Assembly (NCBI RefSeq): GCF_900536025.1
Contig: NZ_UNOZ01000013.1
Location: forward strand, 372,001 to 436,000
Direction of reading: 5' to 3'
DNA from: Pseudomonas reidholzensis
GTDB lineage: Bacteria > Pseudomonadota > Gammaproteobacteria > Pseudomonadales > Pseudomonadaceae
DNA length: 64,000 nt
Shown: positions 25,727 through 35,310 of the stretch, in pieces
How positions within the stretch are numbered: the first letter of the stretch is position 1
Layout: each line of letters opens with the position of its first letter
Translations under genes and position numbers: made by a program
The notes under the pieces: generated by a model
What the model was told of the DNA's origin: nothing
The model's input: only the letters and a program-made list of their open reading frames with translations
Databases searched by the model: none

Positions 25727-26803
25727 TCAGCCGCGAGCGCGCTGCGGCAGAACGTCTTTGAGTTTGCTGTGCATGCTGCGCACGGCTTTTTCGGTGGCGC
25801 TCCAGTCGATGCACGAGTCGGTGACCGAGACGCCGTATTGCAGGTCGGCCAGGTCCTTTGGAATTGCCTGGCAGCCCCAGTTCAGGTGGCTTTCGACCAT
25901 CAGGCCGATGATCGACTGGTTGCCTTCGAGGATCTGGTTGGCGACGTTTTCCATCACCAGCGGCTGCAGGGCCGGGTCCTTGTTGGAGTTGGCGTGGCTG
26001 CAGTCGACCATGATGTTGGCCTTGATCTTGGCCTTGGCCAGGTCCTGCTCGCACAGCGCGACGCTGACCGAATCATAGTTGGGCTTGCCGTTGCCGCCGC
26101 GCAGGACCACGTGGCCGTAGGCGTTGCCCTTGGTGGTGACGATCGACACGCCGCCTTCCTGGTTGATGCCCAGGAAACGGTGCGGCTTGGACACCGACTG
26201 CAGGGCGTTGATCGCCACCGTCAGGCCACCGTCGGTACCGTTCTTGAAACCGACCGCCGACGACAGGCCCGAGGCCATTTCGCGGTGGGTCTGCGATTCG
26301 GTGGTGCGCGCGCCGATGGCCGACCAGCTGATCAGGTCCTGCAGGTACTGCGGCGAGATCGGGTCGAGCGCTTCGGTGGCGGTCGGCAGGCCCATTTCGG
26401 CCAGGTCCAGCAGCAGCTTGCGGCCGATGTGCAGACCGTCCTGGATCTTGAACGAGTCATCCAGGTACGGGTCGTTGATCAGGCCTTTCCAGCCGACCGT
26501 GGTGCGCGGTTTTTCGAAGTACACGCGCATCACCAGGTACAGCGTGTCGGACACTTCCGCCGCCAGCACCTTGAGGCGCTCGGCGTACTCGTGGGCCGCC
26601 TTGATGTCGTGGATGGAGCAGGGGCCGATCACCACGAACAGTCGGTGGTCCTTGCCGTCGAGAATGTTGCGCACCACTTCGCGGCCGGCAGTCACGGTCT
26701 GCAGGGCTTTGGCGCTGAGAGGGAGCTCCGACTTGAGCTGATCGGGGGTGATCAAGGTCTCGTTGGAAGCAACGTTTAAGTCGTCGATCGGTAAATCAGC
26801 CAT
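25727..26803 (-). CDS. aroF: 3-deoxy-7-phosphoheptulonate synthase, class I
   Basis: This enzyme joins phosphoenolpyruvate and erythrose-4-phosphate in the first step of the shikimate pathway. The 358-residue protein is a class I AroFGH type, with FVVIGPCSIHDIKAA near residue 57, the metal- and PEP-binding segments GFKNGTDGG and KANIMVDCSHANS, and the late LMVESHL. The start at 26803 gives the normal N-terminus MADLPIDDLN. It is monocistronic, with a strong terminator. The feedback amino acid (Tyr, Phe or Trp) cannot be decided from what I can read; the symbol follows Pseudomonas practice of calling these AroF. Confidence 0.93.
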   Translation of the reverse strand: MADLPIDDLNVASNETLITPDQLKSELPLSAKALQTVTAGREVVRNILDGKDHRLFVVIGPCSIHDIKAAHEYAERLKVLAAEVSDTLYLVMRVYFEKPRTTVGWKGLINDPYLDDSFKIQDGLHIGRKLLLDLAEMGLPTATEALDPISPQYLQDLISWSAIGARTTESQTHREMASGLSSAVGFKNGTDGGLTVAINALQSVSKPHRFLGINQEGGVSIVTTKGNAYGHVVLRGGNGKPNYDSVSVALCEQDLAKAKIKANIMVDCSHANSNKDPALQPLVMENVANQILEGNQSIIGLMVESHLNWGCQAIPKDLADLQYGVSVTDSCIDWSATEKAVRSMHSKLKDVLPQRARG

Positions 26804-26964
26804 CGTGTTACTCGTCAGGTCACGGGTGCCGGCCGCCAGCAATCCCCGTGCGGCCCAGCAGCAGATTGTTCGCAGCGGGGAGGCCGAACCTTAGCGCGTT
26901 ACAGGGGGCGCGACAATGGGCTGACCCCAGTCTGCACGGGGTTTTTACCGGCAGCAGGGGATTT

Positions 26965-27396
26965 TCAGGGCTGCGCCGCCCGCAGGCTGGCTTCGGAAAA
27001 CTCGGCAGCGTGCAGGCCCACCCACTGCGCAGCCAGTGCCTCGGTGGTGGGCGGGTCGAGTTCGGCCTGCGCGTGCTCCAGGCAATAATGGCGGATCTGG
27101 CACACCTGCTCGCCCATGCGCGCACCGAACAAGGCCTGGGCGTCGGTGAACGTCACGCCGATGCGGTAACCGTCATCGAGCTTGCGGCACCAGGCGACGT
27201 AGCCCGGGTAGCGCGCATCACTGCCCAGTGAGGGGATCAGTACCTCGATCGCCATGCCGCGGCGATAGGCGCGCGGATGGTTGCAGGCGATACCCCCCAG
27301 CCCCTGGGTGTGCAGATGCCGACGAAACAGGCTGGGGAACGGTCGCAGGCTCAATTCGACCGGGATATCGTCTGGGTGAGGCAGGTATCCGCACAT
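26965..27396 (-). CDS. PilZ-like domain protein
   Basis: The 143-residue product resembles PilZ domains, the beta-barrel receptors of cyclic-di-GMP. It has an early PVELSL strand, GLGGIACNHP as the counterpart of the D/NxSxxG motif, then MAIEVLIPSL and the FTDAQALFGARM helix. The canonical binding residues are poorly kept: the loop has several Arg (RRHLHTQ) but no clear RxxxR, and D/NxS reads GLGG. It may therefore not bind the nucleotide. It lies upstream of, and divergent from, the PanE-like gene. Confidence 0.7.
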   Translation of the reverse strand: MCGYLPHPDDIPVELSLRPFPSLFRRHLHTQGLGGIACNHPRAYRRGMAIEVLIPSLGSDARYPGYVAWCRKLDDGYRIGVTFTDAQALFGARMGEQVCQIRHYCLEHAQAELDPPTTEALAAQWVGLHAAEFSEASLRAAQP

Positions 27397-27517
27397 ACTC
27401 GACTCCGTGTCGATTATTTGACCTTATTGGCCAAAGTATAGAGAAGGATCGAAAAGCGGCTGATTTACGTGTAAAAAAATCGGACGAAAAATCCGCCAAT
27501 CGGACAAGGAGTAGGGC

Positions 27518-28465
27518 ATGCAATCTCGCACTGGGCGTATCGGCATCATCGGCAGCGGCGCCATCGGCGGTTTTTACGGGCTGATGCTGGCCCGCGCCGG
27601 CTTCGATGTGCACTTCCTCCTGCGTAGCGAATACGCCGCCGTGCGCGAGCAAGGTTTGCGCGTGGACAGCGCGCGGCACGGCCAGCTGCACCTGCAGGTC
27701 AACGCCTACGCTTCAGCCGCCGACATGCCCGCCTGTGACTGGTTGCTGGTAGGGGCCAAGGCCACCAGCAATGCCGAACTGGCGCCGTTGATCGTCCAGG
27801 CGGCCGCGCCCGGGGCCAAGGTGGTGCTGCTGCAAAACGGCCTCGGCGTCGAAGACCAGCTGCGCCCGGCGTTACCGGACGACCTGCACCTGCTCGGCGG
27901 GCTGTGCTTTATCTGTGTCAACCGCGAGGCGCCGGGGGTGATCCGCCATCAGGCCCTGGGCGCGGTCAATCTGGGCTACCACAGCGGGCCTGCCGAGGAC
28001 GCCGGGCAGGCGATCGTCGAGGAGGGCGCGGCGCTGTTCCAGGCGGCCGGGGTCGACTCGCAGGCGATGGCCGACCTCGACCAGGCGCGCTGGCAGAAGC
28101 TGGTGTGGAACGTGCCCTACAACGGCCTTTCGGTGTTGCTGCAGGCGAGTACCACGCCGTTGATGGCCGACGCTGACAGCCGGTTGCTGATCCAGCAGCT
28201 GATGGCCGAAGTGGTCGAGGGTGCTCGTGCGTGCGGCCTGGTGCTGCCCGAAGGCTATGCCGAGCACCTGTTCCGGGTCACCGAGCAGATGCCCGACTAT
28301 TGGCCGAGCATGTACCACGACCATGCCCAGCAGCGTCCGCTGGAACTGCAGGCGATCTATGCCGAGCCGTTGGCGCGGGCGCGTGCTGCCGGCTGCACGC
28401 TGACGCGCATGGAGATGTTGTACCAGGCGCTGGCCTTCCTCGACCGCCGCACCCGCCAGGCCTGA
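27518..28465 (+). CDS. 2-dehydropantoate 2-reductase family protein
   Basis: PanE reduces ketopantoate to pantoate with NADPH in pantothenate synthesis. The 315-residue protein has an N-terminal Rossmann fold with GSGAIGG at residues 12-18, then the LVGAKAT and LLQNGLG segments, and a C-terminal helical domain with the catalytic lysine region WQKLVWNVPYNGLS. An AAGGAG ribosome site lies ahead of the ATG at 27518. Pseudomonads have several PanE-like proteins, so this one may be a paralogue acting on another 2-keto acid. I therefore give no symbol. Confidence 0.85.
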   Translation: MQSRTGRIGIIGSGAIGGFYGLMLARAGFDVHFLLRSEYAAVREQGLRVDSARHGQLHLQVNAYASAADMPACDWLLVGAKATSNAELAPLIVQAAAPGAKVVLLQNGLGVEDQLRPALPDDLHLLGGLCFICVNREAPGVIRHQALGAVNLGYHSGPAEDAGQAIVEEGAALFQAAGVDSQAMADLDQARWQKLVWNVPYNGLSVLLQASTTPLMADADSRLLIQQLMAEVVEGARACGLVLPEGYAEHLFRVTEQMPDYWPSMYHDHAQQRPLELQAIYAEPLARARAAGCTLTRMEMLYQALAFLDRRTRQA

Positions 28466-28569
28466 CGAGGCCTGTGGCCGCGTGGGCTGCTCGCCGGATG
28501 GCACGGCGGCCGTCCGCGGCGCTGCTAAGCTGAACCTTGCTCTGCCGTCGCGGCAGTCGAGGAGGTCGA

Positions 28570-29067
28570 ATGATCCGTTCCATGCTGTATGCCACCGACC
28601 TCGGTGTCTACGCGCCCTTTGTCATGCAACACGCGCTGGCATTGGCGCGGACCTTCAATGCAGAGCTGTATGTGATCCACGCCGTCGAGCCCATGGGCCA
28701 GTTCGCCGAGTCCCTGCTGCAGAGCTACCTGGACGAACAGACCCTGGACAAGCTGCACAGCCAGGGCGTGAACACGGTAATGGCCAACATCGAGCAGAAA
28801 GTCCTCGAGAGTTTTCGTGATGAATTGGGCGAGGAGGCCGACCTGGCGGTGATCCGTGCGGTGCGGGTGCGTCAGGGCGACCCGGCGCAGGTTATCCTCG
28901 AACAGGCCCAGCGGCTGAGTGTCGACCTGTTGATCTTCGGCAGCCATACCCATGGCGCGGGGGTGGATGTGCCGATTGGTCGTACCGCGGTGCGACTGTT
29001 GCAGCTGTCGCCAGTGCCGGTGTACATGGTGCCGTTGGCGCAGCATCTCGGGCGTAGGAAAGTGTGA
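28570..29067 (+). CDS. Universal stress protein, UspA family
   Basis: The 165-residue single-domain Usp has the N-terminal strand with the ATP-site aspartate (MLYATDLGVYA) and the C-terminal nucleotide loop GSHTHGAGVDVPIGRTAV. This approximates the G2xG9xG(S/T) ATP-binding pattern, followed by the VPVYMVPL strand. The ATG at 28570 follows a GGAGG site. It is probably a cytoplasmic ATP-binding stress protein; its client or signal is unknown. It lies 128 bp before cysB on the same strand. Confidence 0.88.
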   Translation: MIRSMLYATDLGVYAPFVMQHALALARTFNAELYVIHAVEPMGQFAESLLQSYLDEQTLDKLHSQGVNTVMANIEQKVLESFRDELGEEADLAVIRAVRVRQGDPAQVILEQAQRLSVDLLIFGSHTHGAGVDVPIGRTAVRLLQLSPVPVYMVPLAQHLGRRKV

Positions 29068-29135
29068 AGCTGGCAGTAGGCTATTTCTGAAGTGGTGTAA
29101 CAAAATAGTTCTAGATTTATTACCAAAGCCACTAA

Positions 29136-30170
<1,035 letters not shown>

Positions 30171-30184
30171 TCCCCACGCTTCAC

Positions 30185-30212
30185 AAAAAAACCGGCCTAG
30201 GCCGGTTTTTTC
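30185..30212. terminator. Terminator of cysB (symmetric)
   Basis: AAAAAACCGGCC pairs with GGCCGGTTTTTT around TA (in practice a CTAG loop), 15 bp after the cysB stop. Confidence 0.9.
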
Positions 30213-30233
30213 ATGGGTGTTTAGGTGCAAGCT

Positions 30234-30347
30234 CGGCCCTCTTCGCGGGGCAAGTCGCATCGGCGCACCGCCGCTCCCACAGGATAGCGTCGCCCCTTCG
30301 GTCAGCGGAGATCCTGTGGGAGCGGGCTTGCCCCGCGAAGAGGCCGG
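30234..30347 (+). repeat. REP pair, left unit with an insertion
   Basis: The right unit (30312-30347) is a complete REP, TCCTGTGGGAGCGGGCTTGC and onward. The left unit has the outer CGGCCTCTTCGCGGGGCAAG and CCGCTCCCACAGG halves separated by about 17 extra bases. The pair separates cysB from the ABC permease end. Confidence 0.8.
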
Positions 30348-30366
30348 AACTGCCAGTCAACGACCG

Positions 30367-31578
30367 CTATGCCACCCACAGCACGCAGGTGATGATCCCC
30401 GCCAGCATCATCACCGCGTTGATCACGTTGAGCGCCACGCTGCCCAGCGTGCCGCGCCATGCCAGCCGTGCCAAGCCTTGCCCGCAGCCCCAGACCAGCA
30501 GGCTGAAGCCGATCACGAACAGCGCCCAGCGCCCATCCTGGGCGATGCGGTCAGCGCCCATGCACAGTGCCAGGGCGGCCATGGCCAGGCAGCGTTCGGC
30601 AATGGTCAAGCGCACTTGACGCATGACCGCCGCCTGCAGTTGCTCCGCAGGAGGCAGGCCTGCCAGCAATTGCAGGTCGGCCCAGCACGCACGCCGCTGG
30701 TTGTGCAGCCGCGCAAGCGCCTTGGGTGCCTGCAGCGGTACGAAGACCAGGCAGAAGATCGGGCCGGCGAACAGGAAGCCATTGTCGTAACTGGGATCGA
30801 GCCACAGCACGAAGCCGCAGGTTGCCACCAGCCATGCATAGAACAATGCGCAGCGCCGACGGCCGAAGATTTGCCGTAAGGTCTGATAATCACGGCCCAA
30901 TACCGCCGCGAGGTTATCGAGGCGGCGCTGATCCTGGCAGCGACCCGCCGACGGCTGCGGCGTGCCACGCGCGGCGTCGTGGCGAGCGCTGGCGCCGAGG
31001 CCCTCGAAGGTCGCGCCGGCGGGCATCCAGTCACGGCCACGTGGGCGTCTGGCGTGGGTAAACCACAGGCCTGCCGCTACCAGCCAGATCACAGCGCCAG
31101 CCGCGGCGCTGGCAACGGGGTCGGCGAGCATCGGCCAGCCATAGCCGGCCAGCATGGCCGGCACAAAGCCGAGGAAGATTGGCAGGCTCAGCATCAAGGC
31201 GCCGAGTGCCGCACCCAGCCAGAGCGCGGCGCCCAGCTGCAGCGAATCGCTGGCGGGTGCTCCGACCAGTAGGCACGCCCACGGCAGCATTACGCTCAGC
31301 CCGAGGTGCAGGGCCACGGCGGGCGCGAGGGTTCGGGCGACGCCGGGCGCCCGCAGTCGCAAGAGCTTGTCAGCGCTGTTGCACAGGCGCGGCCCATGCA
31401 GCAGCCACCACAGCAGGGCCACCATGGCCCACGCTACGGGCCACAGCAGTGAGCCGTCGCGCATCGCGCCAACGTGGCCGAGCTGGGTGATCGCACACAG
31501 CGCCAGGGCCTGCGCCAGTACGCCAAAACCGAACAGCCAGGGTGACAGCAGCAGTGGCCGCAGCGCGTTGGCGTTCAT
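30367..31578 (-). CDS. ABC transporter permease component
   Basis: A 403-residue polytopic protein with about ten hydrophobic segments and a cytoplasmic loop near residues 190-250 that contains RPRGRDWMPAG. It shows no conserved export motif that I can name. Its ATG overlaps the ATPase stop in an ATGA arrangement, and the ATPase in turn overlaps the gntR gene, so the three form a tight operon of the YtrA-type regulator/ABC kind. Systems of this layout often respond to cell-envelope stress or antimicrobial compounds, but the substrate is unknown. The start at 31578 is set by the overlap. Confidence 0.75.
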   Translation of the reverse strand: MNANALRPLLLSPWLFGFGVLAQALALCAITQLGHVGAMRDGSLLWPVAWAMVALLWWLLHGPRLCNSADKLLRLRAPGVARTLAPAVALHLGLSVMLPWACLLVGAPASDSLQLGAALWLGAALGALMLSLPIFLGFVPAMLAGYGWPMLADPVASAAAGAVIWLVAAGLWFTHARRPRGRDWMPAGATFEGLGASARHDAARGTPQPSAGRCQDQRRLDNLAAVLGRDYQTLRQIFGRRRCALFYAWLVATCGFVLWLDPSYDNGFLFAGPIFCLVFVPLQAPKALARLHNQRRACWADLQLLAGLPPAEQLQAAVMRQVRLTIAERCLAMAALALCMGADRIAQDGRWALFVIGFSLLVWGCGQGLARLAWRGTLGSVALNVINAVMMLAGIITCVLWVA

Positions 31579-32435
31579 GCCGTCAGCTCCACGAACAGGT
31601 CTTCCAGCGACAATGCCTGCGGCGGCGAGGGCAGGGGCAGGTGCCACTGGCTCTGGTCGATCAGCAGCGTCCAGCCTCCCGAAGCCGCCGGTCGGCGTGC
31701 CTTTTCGCCCGGCAGCGGGTGCTCGGGCAGGGCGTGCGCGGCGGGCCAGTGGAGGCGGCGCAGGTTGTCCTTGAGGGTGTCGAGTTCGCCCTCAAGGCGC
31801 AGGCGTCCACCGTGCAGCAGTGCCACATGGGAGGCCACCCGCTCCAGGTCGGAGAGGATATGCGTGGAGAAAATCACCGTGCCGCCATGCTCGCCCGAGA
31901 GCTCGACGATTTCCCGTAGCAGTTCGCGGCGTGCGCTCGGGTCGAGGGCGGCCGCCGGTTCGTCGAGCACCAGCAGGCGTGGGCGCGGCGCCAGGGCACG
32001 GATGATCGCCAGCTGTTGGCGCTGGCCGGGCGAGAGACGGTTGATCTGCTGCTTGCGGTCCAGTGCCCAGCGCTCCAGCAGTCGCTCGACCCGCTGCCCG
32101 TCCCAACCCGGGTAAAGGCTGGCGAACAGGTCCAGCCAGGGCCCGACCTTGGCCCACTCCAGCGCGTCCAGGCGTTGCGGCACATAGGTCAGTTGCATCT
32201 TGTCGGCTTCATCCAGGCGCGCGGCGGGTTTGCCGAACAGGCGTGCCTCACCGGCATCGGGCCGTTGCAGGCCGAGCAGGCACTCGAGCAGCGTGCTTTT
32301 GCCCGCGCCATTGCGTCCGAGCAGGCCGAGCACCGTGCCGGCCTCGATGCGCAGTGAAACCGCGTCGAGCGCGGTGTGCGCCTTGAACTGGCGTGTCAGC
32401 CCGCAGGCTTCGAGCAGGGGTGGGGTATCAGTCAT
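31575..32435 (-). CDS. ABC transporter ATP-binding protein
   Basis: The 286-residue protein has Walker A GRNGAGKST, the signature LSPGQRQQLAIIRAL (a variant of LSGGQ), Walker B LLVLDEPAAALD and the H-loop STHILSDLERVA. About 80 extra C-terminal residues follow the ATPase core. It belongs to the drug/lantibiotic-export class (CcmA-like). The ATG overlaps the end of gntR by eight bases, and its own stop overlaps the permease start. Confidence 0.92.
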   Translation of the reverse strand: MTDTPPLLEACGLTRQFKAHTALDAVSLRIEAGTVLGLLGRNGAGKSTLLECLLGLQRPDAGEARLFGKPAARLDEADKMQLTYVPQRLDALEWAKVGPWLDLFASLYPGWDGQRVERLLERWALDRKQQINRLSPGQRQQLAIIRALAPRPRLLVLDEPAAALDPSARRELLREIVELSGEHGGTVIFSTHILSDLERVASHVALLHGGRLRLEGELDTLKDNLRRLHWPAAHALPEHPLPGEKARRPAASGGWTLLIDQSQWHLPLPSPPQALSLEDLFVELTA

Positions 32436-32838
32436 TTCGATCCTTCGAGGTGGGGGAGTCGGCCATCAGTGGCGCCAGCGCATCGACCAGCTGGGCAAGC
32501 TCGATATCCAGCTCGCGGGCCTGGCGGGCCAGGTCGCGCAGCGCCGGGGCGAGGCTGTCGAGGCGGGTCTGCAGGGTGCTGGCGCCGGGCTTGCGCGCCG
32601 CGACCTGCATGCCTTTGCCGCGCAGGCGCTCGAGCAGGCCCTGGGCTTCGAGCAAGGCATAGGCCTTGGACACGGTCATCGGGTTGATCGCATGCGCCGC
32701 GGCCACCTCGCGTACCGAGGGCAGCAAGGTGCCGGGCGGGCACTGGCCGGCGCTGATCAGGCGGCCGAGTTGGCCGACGATCTGGCGGTAGAGGGGTTCA
32801 GGCGAGGCGGGCTCGATATGCAGGGTCAGGGCGTCCAT
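32428..32838 (-). CDS. GntR family regulator, YtrA subfamily
   Basis: The 136-residue repressor has an N-terminal GntR winged helix (IVGQLGRLISAGQCPPGTLLPSVREVAAAHAINPMTVSKAYALLEAQGLL), here spanning about residues 18-70, and only a short helical tail of about 60 residues. This is characteristic of YtrA, which controls a co-transcribed ABC transporter. The palindrome at 32839-32862 directly abuts its start codon and is a plausible autoregulatory operator. Confidence 0.92.
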   Translation of the reverse strand: MDALTLHIEPASPEPLYRQIVGQLGRLISAGQCPPGTLLPSVREVAAAHAINPMTVSKAYALLEAQGLLERLRGKGMQVAARKPGASTLQTRLDSLAPALRDLARQARELDIELAQLVDALAPLMADSPTSKDRND

Positions 32839-32862
32839 GTGTATTAGTGTAGCAATACACTA
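32839..32862 (-). promoter_or_regulatory. Candidate GntR/YtrA operator abutting gntR start
   Basis: Two interlaced perfect inverted repeats: GTGTATT-N8-AATACAC (32839-32860) and TAGTGTA-N4-TACACTA (32845-32862). They end one base before the gntR start codon, so a bound repressor would block transcription or translation start of the regulator-ABC operon. Confidence 0.65.
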
Positions 32863-32895
32863 GACCGTGAGCGCAAGCGGCTTTTTGCCCGGGCA

Positions 32896-32924
32896 TGAAA
32901 AAACCGGCCATCGGGCCGGTTTCT
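32896..32924 (-). terminator. Intrinsic terminator of cysH
   Basis: AAACCGGCC (32901-32909) pairs with GGCCGGTTT (32914-32922) around ATCG. On the minus strand the stem is followed by a T6 run. Confidence 0.85.
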
Positions 32925-32937
32925 AGAAGCCTGCGGG

Positions 32938-33672
32938 TCAGGCCTTGGAGATCAGGTTGCCGGCGTGCAGCCCGCATTCCTTCTGGGTCGACTCCTCCCA
33001 CCACCAGCGGCCTTCGCGCTCGTGCTGGTTAGGCAGCACGGGGCGGGTGCAAGGCTCGCAGCCGATGCTGATGAAGCCGCGCTCGTGCAGGCTGTTGTAG
33101 GGCAGCTCGAGCATGCGGATATAACCCCAGACTTCCGCGCTGGACATCTGCGCCAGCGGGTTGAACTTGTACAGCGGGCGCTCAGGCGTGGAGAACGCGC
33201 CGTCGAGTTCCAGTGCGGCCACCTGGCTGCGCGTGCCCGGGCTCTGGTCGCGGCGCTGGCCGGTGGCCCAGGCGCTGACCGTGGACAGCTTGCGCCGCAG
33301 CGGCTCGATCTTGCGGATCCCGCAGCATTCGCCGTGGCCGTCCTTGTAGAAGCTGAACAGGCCCTTCTCCTGGACGAACGGGTCGAGCTTGGCGCGATCC
33401 GGGCTGAGCAGCTCGATCGGCAAGTTGTACTGCTCGCGGACCTGGTCGATGAACCGGTAGGTCTCCGGGTGCAGGCGGCCGGTGTCGAGGCTGAAGACCT
33501 TGACCTGCTTGTTGAGTTTCCAGGCCATGTCCACCAGCACCACGTCTTCGGCGCCGCTGAAGGAGATCCACAAATCGTCGCCGAAGTGCTCGAAGGCGAG
33601 CTTGAGGATGTCCTGCGGGGACTTGTTGGCATAGGTCGCGGCCAGGGCGGCGACGTCGAAGGCTTGGCTCAT
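32938..33672 (-). CDS. cysH: Phosphoadenylyl/adenylyl-sulfate reductase (thioredoxin-dependent)
   Basis: CysH reduces activated sulfate to sulfite in assimilation. The 244-residue protein has the PP-loop-like segment [18 protein letters not shown] and [11 protein letters not shown]. It also has two cysteine pairs, ECCGIRK and GCEPCTRP, which in this family hold a 4Fe-4S cluster and mark enzymes that accept adenylyl sulfate directly. The catalytic Cys is in the C-terminal QKECGLHAG. The start at 33672 is preferred to an open frame reaching 33720 because the family begins near [10 protein letters not shown]. It is monocistronic and is a likely CysB target. Confidence 0.95.
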   Translation of the reverse strand: MSQAFDVAALAATYANKSPQDILKLAFEHFGDDLWISFSGAEDVVLVDMAWKLNKQVKVFSLDTGRLHPETYRFIDQVREQYNLPIELLSPDRAKLDPFVQEKGLFSFYKDGHGECCGIRKIEPLRRKLSTVSAWATGQRRDQSPGTRSQVAALELDGAFSTPERPLYKFNPLAQMSSAEVWGYIRMLELPYNSLHERGFISIGCEPCTRPVLPNQHEREGRWWWEESTQKECGLHAGNLISKA

Positions 33673-33741
33673 CAGGCGGTTTCCATCGTGTGTATGGCGC
33701 TGTGCGCTCGTAATGGGCAAATGGTAACAAAAAATCGCGGA

Positions 33742-35085
33742 TCAGAGGCCCTGCAGCGTTTCCATCAACACCCGAACCTTGGCGATCGACTCTTCATATT
33801 CCGCCTCCCACTGCGAATCCGCCACCACCGCGCCGCCGCCCCAGCAGCTGGCCTGGCCGTCCTTGATCAGCAGGCTGCGAATGGCGATCGAGCTGTCCAT
33901 CTCGCCGCGCACGTCGAGGTACAGCAGCGACCCGCAGTACAGCGCCCGTCGCGTTGGCTCGAGCTGGTCGATGATCTGCATGGCACGGATCTTCGGCGCG
34001 CCGGTGATCGACCCGCCGGGGAAGCTGTCGCCGATCAGGTCGAGCGCGTCCTTGCCAGCCGCCAGGCGCCCGGTGATGCTGCTGACCAGGTGGTGCACGT
34101 TGGGGTAGCTTTCCAGGCTGAACAGCTCCGGCACCCGCACCGTGCCGATCTCGCAAGTGCGCCCCAGGTCGTTGCGCAGCAGGTCGACGATCATCAGGTT
34201 TTCCGAGCGATCCTTGGGGCTGGCGCGCAGCTCGGCGGCGTTGCGTGCGTCCTGTTCGGGGTCGCTGGCGCGCGGCCGGGTGCCCTTGATCGGCCGGGTT
34301 TCGACCTGGCCCTGGCTGACCCGGACGAAGCGCTCCGGCGAAAAGCTCAGCAGCGCGCTGCCGTCGGCCAGTTGCTGGTAGCCGGAAAACGGCGTCGGGC
34401 AGGCCTTGCGCAGGGCCTGGTAGGCCCGCCACGGGTCGCCTTGGCAGGGTGCACGGAAGCGTTGGGTGAGGTTGATCTGGTAGCAGTCGCCGGCCTGGAT
34501 GTACTGCTGCACCTGGTCGAATGCGCTGCGGTACTGGGCTGGGGTCAGGTCACCGCGCATCGGCGAGCGCAGCTGGAAGTCGCCGCTGTCATCGCTCATC
34601 GGGGTCTGGAACAGGCTGCGCAGGCGCTGCCGTTCGGTTTCAGCGAGGCTCGGGTGGAACACCAGTTGGCTACTGCGCAGGTGGTGGTCAGTGACCAGCG
34701 CCCAGGCGTACAGGCCGAGTTGTGCGTCAGGCAGGCCGAGGTCGTCCTGGGCCTGGCTGGGCAGGTGCTCCAGGCGCCGGCCGAAGTCGTAGCTGAGGTA
34801 GCCGATCAGGCCGCCGGCGAAGGGCAGTTCGATGCCGCTGGGCAGCTCGGCACGGCCCAGCTGGTGCAGGCTGGCGCGCAGGCGCTGGAGGTAATCTCGC
34901 CCGTCCTCGTTGGGCTCGGCTTGCAGGTGTTCGATCGGCCAGGCGCTGAGCAGGTCGAAACGGCCGCGCTCGGCACCTGGGCGGGCGCTGTCGAGCAGGA
35001 TCGCACCCGGCGCAGTGCGCAGGCGAGCGAAGTAGGCGGCGGGGTCGGCTTGGTAGGGCAGGGGGTGGAGCGTACAGGTCGGCAT
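33742..35085 (-). CDS. pabB: Aminodeoxychorismate synthase component I
   Basis: PabB converts chorismate, with ammonia from PabA, to aminodeoxychorismate for folate synthesis. The 447-residue protein has the N-terminal anthranilate-synthase-I-like region (GGLIGYLSYDFGR) and the chorismate-binding domain with SPERFVRV, RPIKGTRPR, ENLMIVDLLRNDLGR and GGSITGAPKIRAM. The PIKGT lysine is the feature that separates PabB from TrpE (PIAGT). It is a solitary minus-strand gene, followed 70 bp later by the cysH upstream region. Confidence 0.95.
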   Translation of the reverse strand: MPTCTLHPLPYQADPAAYFARLRTAPGAILLDSARPGAERGRFDLLSAWPIEHLQAEPNEDGRDYLQRLRASLHQLGRAELPSGIELPFAGGLIGYLSYDFGRRLEHLPSQAQDDLGLPDAQLGLYAWALVTDHHLRSSQLVFHPSLAETERQRLRSLFQTPMSDDSGDFQLRSPMRGDLTPAQYRSAFDQVQQYIQAGDCYQINLTQRFRAPCQGDPWRAYQALRKACPTPFSGYQQLADGSALLSFSPERFVRVSQGQVETRPIKGTRPRASDPEQDARNAAELRASPKDRSENLMIVDLLRNDLGRTCEIGTVRVPELFSLESYPNVHHLVSSITGRLAAGKDALDLIGDSFPGGSITGAPKIRAMQIIDQLEPTRRALYCGSLLYLDVRGEMDSSIAIRSLLIKDGQASCWGGGAVVADSQWEAEYEESIAKVRVLMETLQGL

Positions 35086-35184
35086 GCGAGTGGGCGGCGT
35101 TGAAAAGCGAGGAGGGGATTGTAATGCGCTGTAGGAAAAGGGCCTAGCACTGGGTGCGACATTGAAATCCGTGTTTGCTGCATT

Positions 35185-35306
35185 GGGGCCGCTTTGCGGC
35201 CCTATCGCGACACAAGGCCGCTCCCACAGGGACCGCGCTACGATTGGATCAGCGCGGACCTTGTGGGAGCGGCCTTGTGTCGCGAAAGGGCTGCGCAGCA
35301 GCCCCA
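35185..35306 (+). repeat. REP pair, extended-arm type
   Basis: Two inverted units, each with the GGCCGCTCCCACAGG core, with outer arms GGGGCCGCTTTGCGGCCC and GGGCTGCGCAGCAGCCCC that form hairpins themselves. It lies between the pabB start and the ligase-like stop. Confidence 0.85.
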
Positions 35307-35310
35307 GAAT

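Noticed and set aside
32965..35103. 712-codon open frame opposite cysH and pabB
   Set aside because: Covers two unrelated well-supported genes in antisense.
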